The position numbers and the translations under genes were made by a program. The notes beneath the pieces are model-generated. The model was not told the DNA's origin, did no database searches, and worked only from the letters and a program-made list of their open reading frames with translations. 64,000 nt of DNA, from assembly GCA_963696495.1 (NCBI GenBank), contig CAVOKJ010000003.1, forward strand, positions 558,001 through 622,000, in the 5' to 3' direction. Origin of the DNA: Bog-756 sp963696495 (GTDB taxonomy: Bacteria > Actinomycetota > Acidimicrobiia > Acidimicrobiales > RAAP-2). Positions 44,060 through 50,923 of this stretch are shown piece after piece. Position 1 is the first letter of the stretch; each line of letters starts with the position of its first letter.

Positions 44060-45742
44060 ATGGAGCGTGACGACTCCAGAGCACCGATGGTCGAGGCCGA
44101 GCCCTCGGACCCCCGGTTCCCGACCTTCGATGCCGACGTGCTCGCCGAGCTGGCCGAGTTCGGGCAGGAGTGGGAGGCGGACGCCGGGTCGGTCCTGTAC
44201 CGAGCGGGAGAGTCGACCGGCACCTTCTATGTCCTGATCGACGGGGAGATCGACGTGTTGCGGGACGACGAGTCCGATGATCTGGTCGTCTCCTACATCA
44301 ACGGGGGCCAGTTCATCGGCGAGTTGGGCCTGCTCACCGAACAACGCACCTACCTCACGGCTCGGGCCACCCGGCCCAGCCGGGTGCTCGTCATTCCCCA
44401 CGACGAGTTCCGCCGGCTGATGGCCACCAAGCCGGCCATCTCCGACGTCATCTTCGGAGCCCTCATCGCCCGGAGGGAGACGCTCAGGGCGAGTCCGGCC
44501 GCCCTGGCCGTGCGGATCGTCGGTTCGCGCTACTCCCCCGAGGCCCTCGCCCTCCGGACGTTCGCCTCCCGGAACCGGCTGGCGCACACGTGGGTCGACA
44601 TCGAGGAGGCGGACGACGTCGGGGTCCTGCTGGCCAGCAAGGGGCTCCGCCTCGACGACACGCCCGTCGTCATCACCCCGACCGCGGTGCTCCGCCATCC
44701 GACCCCCGGCCAGTTCGCCGCCCACCTCGGCCTCACCTACCATCCGACTCCGGGACGCGTCTTCGACCTGGCCGTCATCGGCGCCGGGCCGGCCGGCCTG
44801 GCCGCCTCCGTGTACGGGGCATCCGAAGGACTCGACACGGTGTCCCTCGATGCCATCGCGCCCGGTGGGCAGGCGGGCTCCAGCTCCCGCATCGAGAACT
44901 ATGCGGGATTCCCCAACGGCATATCCGGTGCCGACCTGACGGCCAGGACGGCGATCCAGGCCCAGCGGCTCGGAGCGTGGCTGGTCAGCCCCTGCGAGGT
45001 CGCCGGGCTCCGCGTCGAGGACGGATTCCACGTCGTGTCCCTGACCGACCAGAGCGAGCTGCCCTGCCGGGCCGTCATCATCGCCACCGGGGCCCGATAC
45101 CAGCGACTGGCCATCCCCGATCTGGAGCGGTTCGAGGGCAGCGGCGTGTACTACGCCGCCACCGACCTCGAGGCGCGCTCGTGCGGGGGGGCCGGCGTGC
45201 TCATCGTCGGCGGTGGGAATTCCGCCGGACAGGCGGCGATCTACCTGAGCCAGCAGGGATGCCGGGTGGCGATCGCCGTGCGCAGGGCCGACCTCTCCGC
45301 CAGCATGTCGGCCTACCTGGTCGACCGCATCGTGGCCGATCCCCACATCGACGTCCTGACCCGGACCGAGGTCCGGGATCTCCACGGCGATTCCCACCTG
45401 GAACGGGTCACCGTCGAGCACACGGCGACGGGGGAGCACGTGGTCATGGACTGTCCGGCGCTGTTCTGCTTCATCGGTGCGGATCCGGCGACGTCGTGGC
45501 TCGACGGAACCGTCGCGCTCGATCGCAAGGGGTTCGTTCCGACGGATCGGGCCCTCCAGGACCGCGAACGGGACCACCCGCTCTTCGCCGGGCGCGAACC
45601 GCTGCCGTTCGAGACGTCCGTGCCCGGTGTCTTCGCAGTGGGCGACGTCCGATCCGGCTCCATGAAGCGCGTCGCCGCCGCCGTGGGAGAGGGCTCGAGC
45701 GCAGTGCGCTGCGTCCACGACTACCTGGCCATGTCCGGCTGA
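44060..45742 (+). CDS. cNMP-binding domain / thioredoxin-like / thioredoxin-reductase-like fusion without CxxC
   Basis: 560 residues from ATG. Residues ~20-140 are a cyclic-nucleotide-binding domain (GTFYVLIDGEIDVL, GGQFIGELGLLTEQRTYLTA). Residues ~155-230 look like a thioredoxin/glutaredoxin-type fold (HTWVDIEEADDVGVLLASKG, DTPVVITPTAVLRHPTP) without cysteines. The rest is a TrxR-like flavoprotein: FDLAVIGAGPAGLAASVYGA, GGQAGSSSRIENYAGFP, GVLIVGGGNSAGQAAIYL, VFAVGDVRSGSMKRVAAAVGEG. In TrxR the redox CATC stands before the NADPH motif; here it reads YYAATDLEA. So cAMP-gated NAD(P)H oxidation of an unknown acceptor seems likelier than disulfide reduction. Confidence 0.9.
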   Translation: MERDDSRAPMVEAEPSDPRFPTFDADVLAELAEFGQEWEADAGSVLYRAGESTGTFYVLIDGEIDVLRDDESDDLVVSYINGGQFIGELGLLTEQRTYLTARATRPSRVLVIPHDEFRRLMATKPAISDVIFGALIARRETLRASPAALAVRIVGSRYSPEALALRTFASRNRLAHTWVDIEEADDVGVLLASKGLRLDDTPVVITPTAVLRHPTPGQFAAHLGLTYHPTPGRVFDLAVIGAGPAGLAASVYGASEGLDTVSLDAIAPGGQAGSSSRIENYAGFPNGISGADLTARTAIQAQRLGAWLVSPCEVAGLRVEDGFHVVSLTDQSELPCRAVIIATGARYQRLAIPDLERFEGSGVYYAATDLEARSCGGAGVLIVGGGNSAGQAAIYLSQQGCRVAIAVRRADLSASMSAYLVDRIVADPHIDVLTRTEVRDLHGDSHLERVTVEHTATGEHVVMDCPALFCFIGADPATSWLDGTVALDRKGFVPTDRALQDRERDHPLFAGREPLPFETSVPGVFAVGDVRSGSMKRVAAAVGEGSSAVRCVHDYLAMSG

Positions 45743-45798
45743 GTCGGCGTGTCCGGACGCGGAGCGCGCGGCACCGGTTCGCCTCGTCGACCGCAGCA

Positions 45799-45804
45799 TA
45801 GGAT
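45799..45804 (+). promoter_or_regulatory. -10 box of the SnoaL-like gene, probably leaderless
   Basis: TAGGAT ends 6 bp before the ATG at 45811; no ribosome-binding site lies between. Confidence 0.5.
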
Positions 45805-45810
45805 CGGCTC

Positions 45811-46233
45811 ATGGCCGCATCGCCTGGCTCTCCCAACTTCGAGAACGTGGAGCGGTTCTTCATGGCCTTCTCGTCCCGGAACCGCCTGGAGGAGGTGGTC
45901 GCCCTCCTCTCGCCCGACGTGAGCTACACCGTTCCCGGAGCCAGCAGAATGGCCGGGGTCTTCCGTGGTCCGGTCGACGTGCGGGATCACCTCGCCCGGC
46001 TCCTCGAGTTGTCCAGCGGGACGTTCGAAGTACTGAAGTGGGTCGACTGGATGGTCGGCCAGACCCACGTCGCCGCCCTCCAATTCGCGCAGGCCCAGGG
46101 CCGCGGCATGATCTACCGCGGACACCACCTGTACCTGGTCCAGACGGACACCGACGGCCTGCTCTCCGACATCAAGGTGTTCTTCGAGGAGCAGGAGGAG
46201 GCCGAGCGGTTCTTCTCCCTGCTCGACTACTGA
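45811..46233 (+). CDS. SnoaL-like (NTF2-fold) protein
   Basis: 140 residues. FENVERFFMAFSSRNRLEEVVALLSPDVSY is typical of the alpha+beta cone of SnoaL/limonene-epoxide-hydrolase proteins (seen as VERFFMAFSSRN and LLSPDVSYTVPG), followed by FRGPVDVRDHLARLLEL and a final strand VFFEEQEEAERFF. Asp and His residues line the pocket in enzymes of this fold (ketosteroid isomerases, cyclases, epoxide hydrolases). Its place 118 bp before the DUF35/thiolase pair suggests a steroid- or terpenoid-like substrate, without proof. Confidence 0.78.
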   Translation: MAASPGSPNFENVERFFMAFSSRNRLEEVVALLSPDVSYTVPGASRMAGVFRGPVDVRDHLARLLELSSGTFEVLKWVDWMVGQTHVAALQFAQAQGRGMIYRGHHLYLVQTDTDGLLSDIKVFFEEQEEAERFFSLLDY

Positions 46234-46339
46234 CCTCGGGACCTCCCGGTCCCCCGGTCGACCGGCACCGGGCTGAGTGCCGCCGTGCCGCCGTGCCGCA
46301 CCCGTCGGCTAGTCGTCGATTCGACCAGACCCGCTGTGG

Positions 46340-46345
46340 GATAGT
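46340..46345 (+). promoter_or_regulatory. -10 box of the DUF35-thiolase operon
   Basis: GATAGT lies 6 bp before the GTG start at 46352; transcript probably leaderless. Confidence 0.45.
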
Positions 46346-46351
46346 GCAGAC

Positions 46352-46741
46352 GTGCCTGCCGCCTCGATCGAGCCCTCCGTGCTCCGCGTCGACGAGGACG
46401 GGGTGACGCTCCTCGGGGGCTGGTCCGCCGCCAGCGGGAGGCGCCACTTCCCGCGGTCTCCGGTCTGCCCGTTCACGGGAGCCGACGACGTCCAGCCGGT
46501 GGACCTGCCGAGCACCGGCACGGTGTGGCTCACCACGACGGTGCACCTGGCTCCCCCCGGGTACTCCGGACCGGTCCCCTACGGACTGGGCATCGTCGAG
46601 CTCGACGGCGAACCGACGCTGCGGATCGTCACCCGGCTCCGGGGCGACGGCCTGTCCCCGGGCACGCGGGTGCACCTCGACGGCGAGGAGCTTCCCGGCC
46701 CCGACGGCCAGCCCGTCGTGACCTGGGTGTTCCGCCCGTGA
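46352..46741 (+). CDS. DUF35 OB-fold protein with degenerate zinc ribbon, thiolase partner
   Basis: 129 residues from GTG. The motif GRRHFPRSPVCPFTGADDVQ matches the rubredoxin-like ribbon of DUF35 proteins, which normally carries four cysteines; here only one Cys remains, so zinc binding is unlikely. The OB-fold part follows (VWLTTTVHLAPPGYSG, PYGLGIVELDGEPTLRIVTR, GLSPGTRVHLDG). DUF35 proteins pair with thiolase-like subunits and with MaoC-like hydratases in steroid side-chain and acyl-CoA catabolism. The thiolase-like gene begins at the GTGA overlapping its stop, as in known DUF35/Ltp2-type pairs. Confidence 0.85.
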   Translation: MPAASIEPSVLRVDEDGVTLLGGWSAASGRRHFPRSPVCPFTGADDVQPVDLPSTGTVWLTTTVHLAPPGYSGPVPYGLGIVELDGEPTLRIVTRLRGDGLSPGTRVHLDGEELPGPDGQPVVTWVFRP

Positions 46742-47862
46742 ACGACGTCCGGATCGCCGGGGTCGGATTGCACCCGTTCGGCCGCTTCGACGGAACGACC
46801 GGCACGGACATGGGTGTCGTCGCCGTCCGTGCCGCGCTGGACGAAGCCGGCATCGGGGCCCGCGACCTGCAGGCGGCGTTCTGCGGCACCGCCTACGGCG
46901 GGGTCGCCGCCGGACACCGGGTCCTCGGCGCTCTCGCCGGAACGGGCATCCCGATCTACGACGTCGAGGCGGGTTGCGCGTCCGGGGGTGCGGCGCTGCA
47001 GCTCGCCGCGGCGTCGATCCGGTCCGGTCAGCATGACCATGTGCTCGCCTTCGGGATCGAGAAGATGCCGAAGGGGGTCATCCGGTCCTCGTTCTTCGCC
47101 CCGTGGCAGGAGGCGGCAGGATTGAGCCCGGCCCCTGCGTTCTTCGCCCTCCGGGCCCAACGGCTCCTCGCTGAGGCCGACCTCGGCATCGAGCACCTCG
47201 CACAGGTCGTCGTGAAGAACCGCCGTCACGGGGTCGCCAACCCGGACGCCATGTTCCGCAAGGCCGTCACCACCGAGGAGGTGCTCTCGTCACGGATGAT
47301 CTGCCCTCCGTTGACGCTCTTCATGCTGTGCTCGCCGAACGAGGGCGCTGCGGCTGTGGTGTTGAGCCGAGACGATGACGGCGTCAGGCTGGCCGGAATC
47401 TCGCTGCGGTCGCACCTCCCGGGCAACGTGCTCGGCGAGGACTCGCCCCTGTGCGGCATCGAGGACGGGGAGATCACGCCGCCCACGTCGCTGGCCGCCG
47501 CCGATGCCTACGCCCAGGCCGGACTCGGTCCGGACGACCTCGACGTCGTCGAATGCCAGGACACCGACGCAGCCCGCGAGCTGCTCGCCTGGGCTGAGCT
47601 CGGTCTGTGCGCACCCGGCGAACAGGCGGCGGTCCTCGAGAGCGGTGGTGCGGAGTTGGGCGGCAGGAGACCGGTCAATCCCTCGGGCGGGCTGCTGTCC
47701 AAGGGCGAGCCGCTCGGCGCTTCGGCCCTCGGACAGGTCGTCGAGCTCGTCCGCCAGTTGAACGGGTCGGCCGGCGGGCGACAGGTGGAGGGAGCTCGGG
47801 TCGGGCTCGCCCACGTCATCGGTCGGGGCGCCAATGCCTGCGTGACCATTCTCGTTCGGTAG
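46738..47862 (+). CDS. Thiolase-family (SCP2/Ltp2-like) protein, probable aldolase or thiolase
   Basis: 374 residues from GTG in the GTGA overlap. The nucleophilic Cys is present in YDVEAGCASGGAALQLA. The C-terminal active-site loop reads NPSGGLLSKGEPLGASALGQ: the His of GHPxGA, needed in thiolysis, is Glu. The last loop, VIGRGANACVTIL, has the Cys near the canonical CxG position. Loss of the His together with a coupled DUF35 partner recalls Ltp2-type retro-aldolases, which release propionyl-CoA or another unit from a 17-hydroxy steroid side chain. Hence a carbon-carbon lyase is as likely as a thiolase. Confidence 0.85.
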   Translation: MNDVRIAGVGLHPFGRFDGTTGTDMGVVAVRAALDEAGIGARDLQAAFCGTAYGGVAAGHRVLGALAGTGIPIYDVEAGCASGGAALQLAAASIRSGQHDHVLAFGIEKMPKGVIRSSFFAPWQEAAGLSPAPAFFALRAQRLLAEADLGIEHLAQVVVKNRRHGVANPDAMFRKAVTTEEVLSSRMICPPLTLFMLCSPNEGAAAVVLSRDDDGVRLAGISLRSHLPGNVLGEDSPLCGIEDGEITPPTSLAAADAYAQAGLGPDDLDVVECQDTDAARELLAWAELGLCAPGEQAAVLESGGAELGGRRPVNPSGGLLSKGEPLGASALGQVVELVRQLNGSAGGRQVEGARVGLAHVIGRGANACVTILVR

Positions 47863-47917
47863 CGGAGCCGCCGGGCGGCGGTCACAGCCACCCACTTCGT
47901 TCTGGACCCAGCAACAG

Positions 47918-47958
47918 TTGGCAGTCCGATTGCCAAAATCCCTGCGGTCGTGTAGAAG
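47918..47958 (+). promoter_or_regulatory. Promoter overlapped by an inverted repeat, upstream of the MFS gene
   Basis: An inverted repeat TTGGCA-N7-TGCCAA (47918-47936) overlaps a -35 box TTGCCA (47930-47935), which stands exactly 17 bp before TAGAAG (47953-47958). The geometry is that of a repressor covering the -35 region. The leader to the TTG start at 48134 would be about 170 nt and contains 9-bp repeats. Confidence 0.5.
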
Positions 47959-48051
47959 TTCCCCTGGCGGACTCCGGATCGGGTCGGGAGAGGACGGCAG
48001 GGATGTCCACAGGTTCCGGAGTCGAACGCCGGGCACTGACGTCACGGTGCA

Positions 48052-48087
48052 GGTCGACGGGGTCGACAGGGTCGACAGGGTCGACGA
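48052..48087. repeat. Four tandem 9-bp repeats in the MFS leader
   Basis: ggtcgacgg, ggtcgacag, ggtcgacag, ggtcgacga follow each other directly, 47 bp before the MFS start codon, in the presumed 5' untranslated region. Confidence 0.9.
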
Positions 48088-48133
48088 CGGGTGCTCATCT
48101 GTGGGCGCCGGTCGCTGAGTAGGGGGCATTGGG

Positions 48134-50035
48134 TTGAACGGCTTGAGGCAGTGGTTCCTGTGGCTGGTCGGGGAGGAGCCGCGACCCCGACTGGTCCCGG
48201 CCAGGACGTATGCGTCCACCGTCCCGAGGGCTCCGGCCGTCCCGCCGCCTCCGCCTCCGCCTTCGGCCCCGGCCCCACCTCCGCCTCCAGCCCCGCCTCC
48301 GCCTCCCGGTCCGGCTCCGGCTCCGGCACAGGCGCCGCCACCCCCCGGACCGCCGGGTGGGCGATCCTTCTCCCTCTGGGACCGCAAGCTCGACCGCTAC
48401 CCGAGCCCGCGATATCGGGGGTTCCTGCTGGCCATGGTGGTGTTCACCACCATCATCACCTACTACCAGCAGTACGTCGGCGGCGCCGTCGGGCCCTCGA
48501 TCCTCGCCCACTTCCAGATGACCTTCCGGTTCTACCTCACGATCTCCGTGGCCTCGAGCGTGTTCGGGATGGCCGCCTCGCTCCTGGCCGGGTTGGCCGA
48601 CCGGTGGGGGCGGGCCAACATGATCGTCTTCGCCCTGCTGGCGGCCAGCCTCACCACGGCGTTCGCCGTCCCCGTGGCCAAGACCGAGTGGCAGTTCGGC
48701 GCCGCCCTCTGTGTGATCGGGTTCATGGAGGGTGTGATCCTGGTGGCCTCGCCGGCACTCGTCCGGGACTTCTCACCCCAGGTGCGACGGGGCGCGGCGA
48801 TGGGGTTCTGGACGCTCGGCCCCGTGGTCGCCAGCCTCATCGTGTCGGAGGTCGCCTCCAACACCCTCCGGTCCCTCCACCCGTGGGAGGACCAGTACCA
48901 CATCGCCGGAGTGACCGGCCTCGTGATGTTCGTGATCGCCTTCTTCACACTCCGGGAACTGTCGCCGCAGCTACGGGACCAGGTGCTCTACTCCCTCCGC
49001 GAGCGCGTGGTCATCGAGGCCCGGGCCCGTGGCATCGACGTCCAGGCGGCGATCTCCAAGCCCTGGCGGCAGATGGTCCAGTGGGACATCGTCGTGCCGG
49101 CGTTGGGCGTGTCCCTCTTCCTGCTCATCTACATCTCGGCGGTCGCCTTCTTCGTCATCTACTTCTCCTCGGTCTTCGGATTCACCCAGGCGCAGGCCAA
49201 CGGGCTGGGGAACTGGTTCTGGGCCGCGGACGCCCTCACCGTGGTCGCCGTCGGGTTCCTGTCCGACAGGATCGGGGTCCGCAAACCGATCATGATCGTG
49301 GCGGCCACCGTCGCCGTGGTCATGACCGCGGTGTTCGCCACCCGGGCCACCCACCCGGCGACGTCGTACGACAGCTTCATCGTGATCCTGGTCGTCCTGT
49401 CGGCCAGTCGGGGGGCGGCCTACGCACCGTGGATGGCGGCGTTCACCGAGACGATCGAGAAGCGGAACCCGGCCCTCGTCGCCACCGGGCTGGCCGTCTG
49501 GGGATGGACCGTCCGGTTGGTGACGGCCGTCGCCCTGCTGGTGCTGCCCTTCGTCGTCACGTCGGCGACGACGATCGTCGACTACGCGCCGCAGGTCCAG
49601 GCCCTCTCGGTCCACTACGCGCCGGAGATCGCCACGGCGAAGGCCATCGAACCGGCCACGCTGAAGGAACTCCAATCCACATCGCCGGACAAGGCGGCCA
49701 TTCCCGAGGCCGTCCGCCAGATCGTGGCGAACGAGCACGTGACGGCGTCCGTGGCCCTCCAGCACCTCCTGGCCCTCAAGGCCCTGCCGGCCTCGGATCG
49801 CGCGTTCCTCTCGACGCACGGCAGACAGGTGCTGGCCGCCCGGAAGCAGTCCCCGAAGCAGTGGGAACGCTGGTGGCTGATCTGCATGGGGGGTCAGCTC
49901 CTCTTCATACCGACCATCTTCCTGCTGGTCGGACGGTGGCGACCCTCCTCGGCCCGGCGGGACCTCGAGGAGCACGACCGTCTGGTCGAACAGGAACGCG
50001 CCCAACTACCCCACGAGGTGCTGGTGCCGGTGTAG
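48134..50035 (+). CDS. MFS transporter with Pro-rich N-terminus and large loop before the last helix
   Basis: 633 residues from a TTG. After a short start MNGLRQWFLWLVGEEPRP there are about 45 residues of mostly Pro and Ala (PPPPPPP tracts), then twelve-helix MFS topology: GFLLAMVVFTTIITYY, ASSVFGMAASLLAGLADRWG with motif A (GLADRWGRANM), and the second-half analogue FLSDRIGVRKPIM. Between TM11 (about residue 475) and the final helix (LLFIPTIFLLVG) lies a hydrophilic segment of ~110 residues with helical repeats (APEIATAKAIEPATLKELQS, SVALQHLLALKALPAS). Such a domain is not usual in sugar or acid MFS carriers. Substrate unknown. The gene follows the thiolase pair and a regulated promoter. Confidence 0.88.
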   Translation: MNGLRQWFLWLVGEEPRPRLVPARTYASTVPRAPAVPPPPPPPSAPAPPPPPAPPPPPGPAPAPAQAPPPPGPPGGRSFSLWDRKLDRYPSPRYRGFLLAMVVFTTIITYYQQYVGGAVGPSILAHFQMTFRFYLTISVASSVFGMAASLLAGLADRWGRANMIVFALLAASLTTAFAVPVAKTEWQFGAALCVIGFMEGVILVASPALVRDFSPQVRRGAAMGFWTLGPVVASLIVSEVASNTLRSLHPWEDQYHIAGVTGLVMFVIAFFTLRELSPQLRDQVLYSLRERVVIEARARGIDVQAAISKPWRQMVQWDIVVPALGVSLFLLIYISAVAFFVIYFSSVFGFTQAQANGLGNWFWAADALTVVAVGFLSDRIGVRKPIMIVAATVAVVMTAVFATRATHPATSYDSFIVILVVLSASRGAAYAPWMAAFTETIEKRNPALVATGLAVWGWTVRLVTAVALLVLPFVVTSATTIVDYAPQVQALSVHYAPEIATAKAIEPATLKELQSTSPDKAAIPEAVRQIVANEHVTASVALQHLLALKALPASDRAFLSTHGRQVLAARKQSPKQWERWWLICMGGQLLFIPTIFLLVGRWRPSSARRDLEEHDRLVEQERAQLPHEVLVPV

Positions 50036-50085
50036 CGGTGGGCGGGACGTCGGCCCCTTCCGGGCCTCCGCCGAATGGCTATCCT

Positions 50086-50104
50086 TTGTCACAGTCAATG
50101 ACAA
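50086..50104. promoter_or_regulatory. 19-bp palindrome, operator-like, before the unknown gene
   Basis: TTGTCA-N7-TGACAA (50086-50104) begins immediately after TATCCT (50080-50085), which could be a -10 box, so a bound protein would block the start of transcription. The coding start is 41 bp downstream. The same 6-7-6 geometry occurs before the MFS gene but with different bases. Confidence 0.5.
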
Positions 50105-50145
50105 TTATGCGTCCCAGGTCGGTGGGGACCGTGAGGAGATGAGCG

Positions 50146-50787
50146 ATGACCACAACCCGGGTGACCCCCGAGCCACGGACCCAGCTGCACGACACCCGCT
50201 ACGGCGAGCTGCTGTTCGGCACGCTCGAGGGCGACACCGTCCGGGCCGAGGTCTGGACCACGTTCACCCTCAACGACTGCCCGGCCGAGCAGTGGGACCC
50301 GATCGTCGTCGACGAACTGGCCAAGCAGCGGGGTGCGACCTTCGGGCTCAAGAACGGGCCTCGCTACTGGTTGATCGACGAGCTCCTGCGGGCCCCGGTC
50401 GTCGAGGACATCGAGTTCGGCCGCTTCGAGGCCCTCGACATGGTCCGCGTGGCGTCGGTGCGGATCGACGTGGCGTCGATCGCCTCGCGGGAGTACCGCG
50501 AGAGCAAGGTGGATCGCCGCACCCTGTTCACCTGGAAGGCCGGGCGGCGCGTCTACGAGCTCGTCGACCCCGAGGGCGGGACCTACGTGATGCAAGCGTA
50601 CAGCCAGATCGTCGACCCCTCCCTGCGCGAGGCGGACCTCGGCGACCTGGGTAGCCGCCTGCTCCTGCCCGAGGGTTGGCGGTACGGTTCACGGATCCTC
50701 GATGCGGACCTCCTCGTCGACACCCGGACCGTCGAAGCGCGGGTCCTCCAGGACGAGCTCCAGAACTCCTACTGCCGGCGGGACTGA
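50146..50787 (+). CDS. Conserved-looking protein of unknown function
   Basis: 213 residues, no signal peptide or membrane span. Notable stretches: LHDTRYGELLFGTLEGDTVRAEVW-like opening (LHDTRYGELLFGTL), WTTFTLNDCPAEQWDPI, FGLKNGPRYWLIDELLRAP, EFGRFEALDMVRVASVRI, FTWKAGRRVYELVDPEGGTY, and LLLPEGWRYGSRIL. The even beta-strand-like pattern and lack of low complexity argue for a folded cytosolic protein. I do not recognise the family. It has gaggagatgagcg before its ATG and an operator-like palindrome in front, so it is probably regulated; the MalT-like regulator follows after 136 bp. Confidence 0.75.
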   Translation: MTTTRVTPEPRTQLHDTRYGELLFGTLEGDTVRAEVWTTFTLNDCPAEQWDPIVVDELAKQRGATFGLKNGPRYWLIDELLRAPVVEDIEFGRFEALDMVRVASVRIDVASIASREYRESKVDRRTLFTWKAGRRVYELVDPEGGTYVMQAYSQIVDPSLREADLGDLGSRLLLPEGWRYGSRILDADLLVDTRTVEARVLQDELQNSYCRRD

Positions 50788-50923
50788 TCGATCGGGGAGC
50801 GGTCCCCTCATCGGCCGGGGTCCGGCCCGGTCGGCGGATCCGTTCGTTCCGGTCCCACCACTGGCCAGATCCGCCCGGCGATGGCACACTTTGGTCGAAC
50901 GGAGGCGGAAGCAGGTCCCCTGG

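Noticed and set aside
46254..46265. 12-bp palindrome ccggtcgaccgg after the SnoaL-like gene
   Set aside because: Short GC-rich palindromes are expected by chance in this composition; no second arm or flanking conservation is visible.
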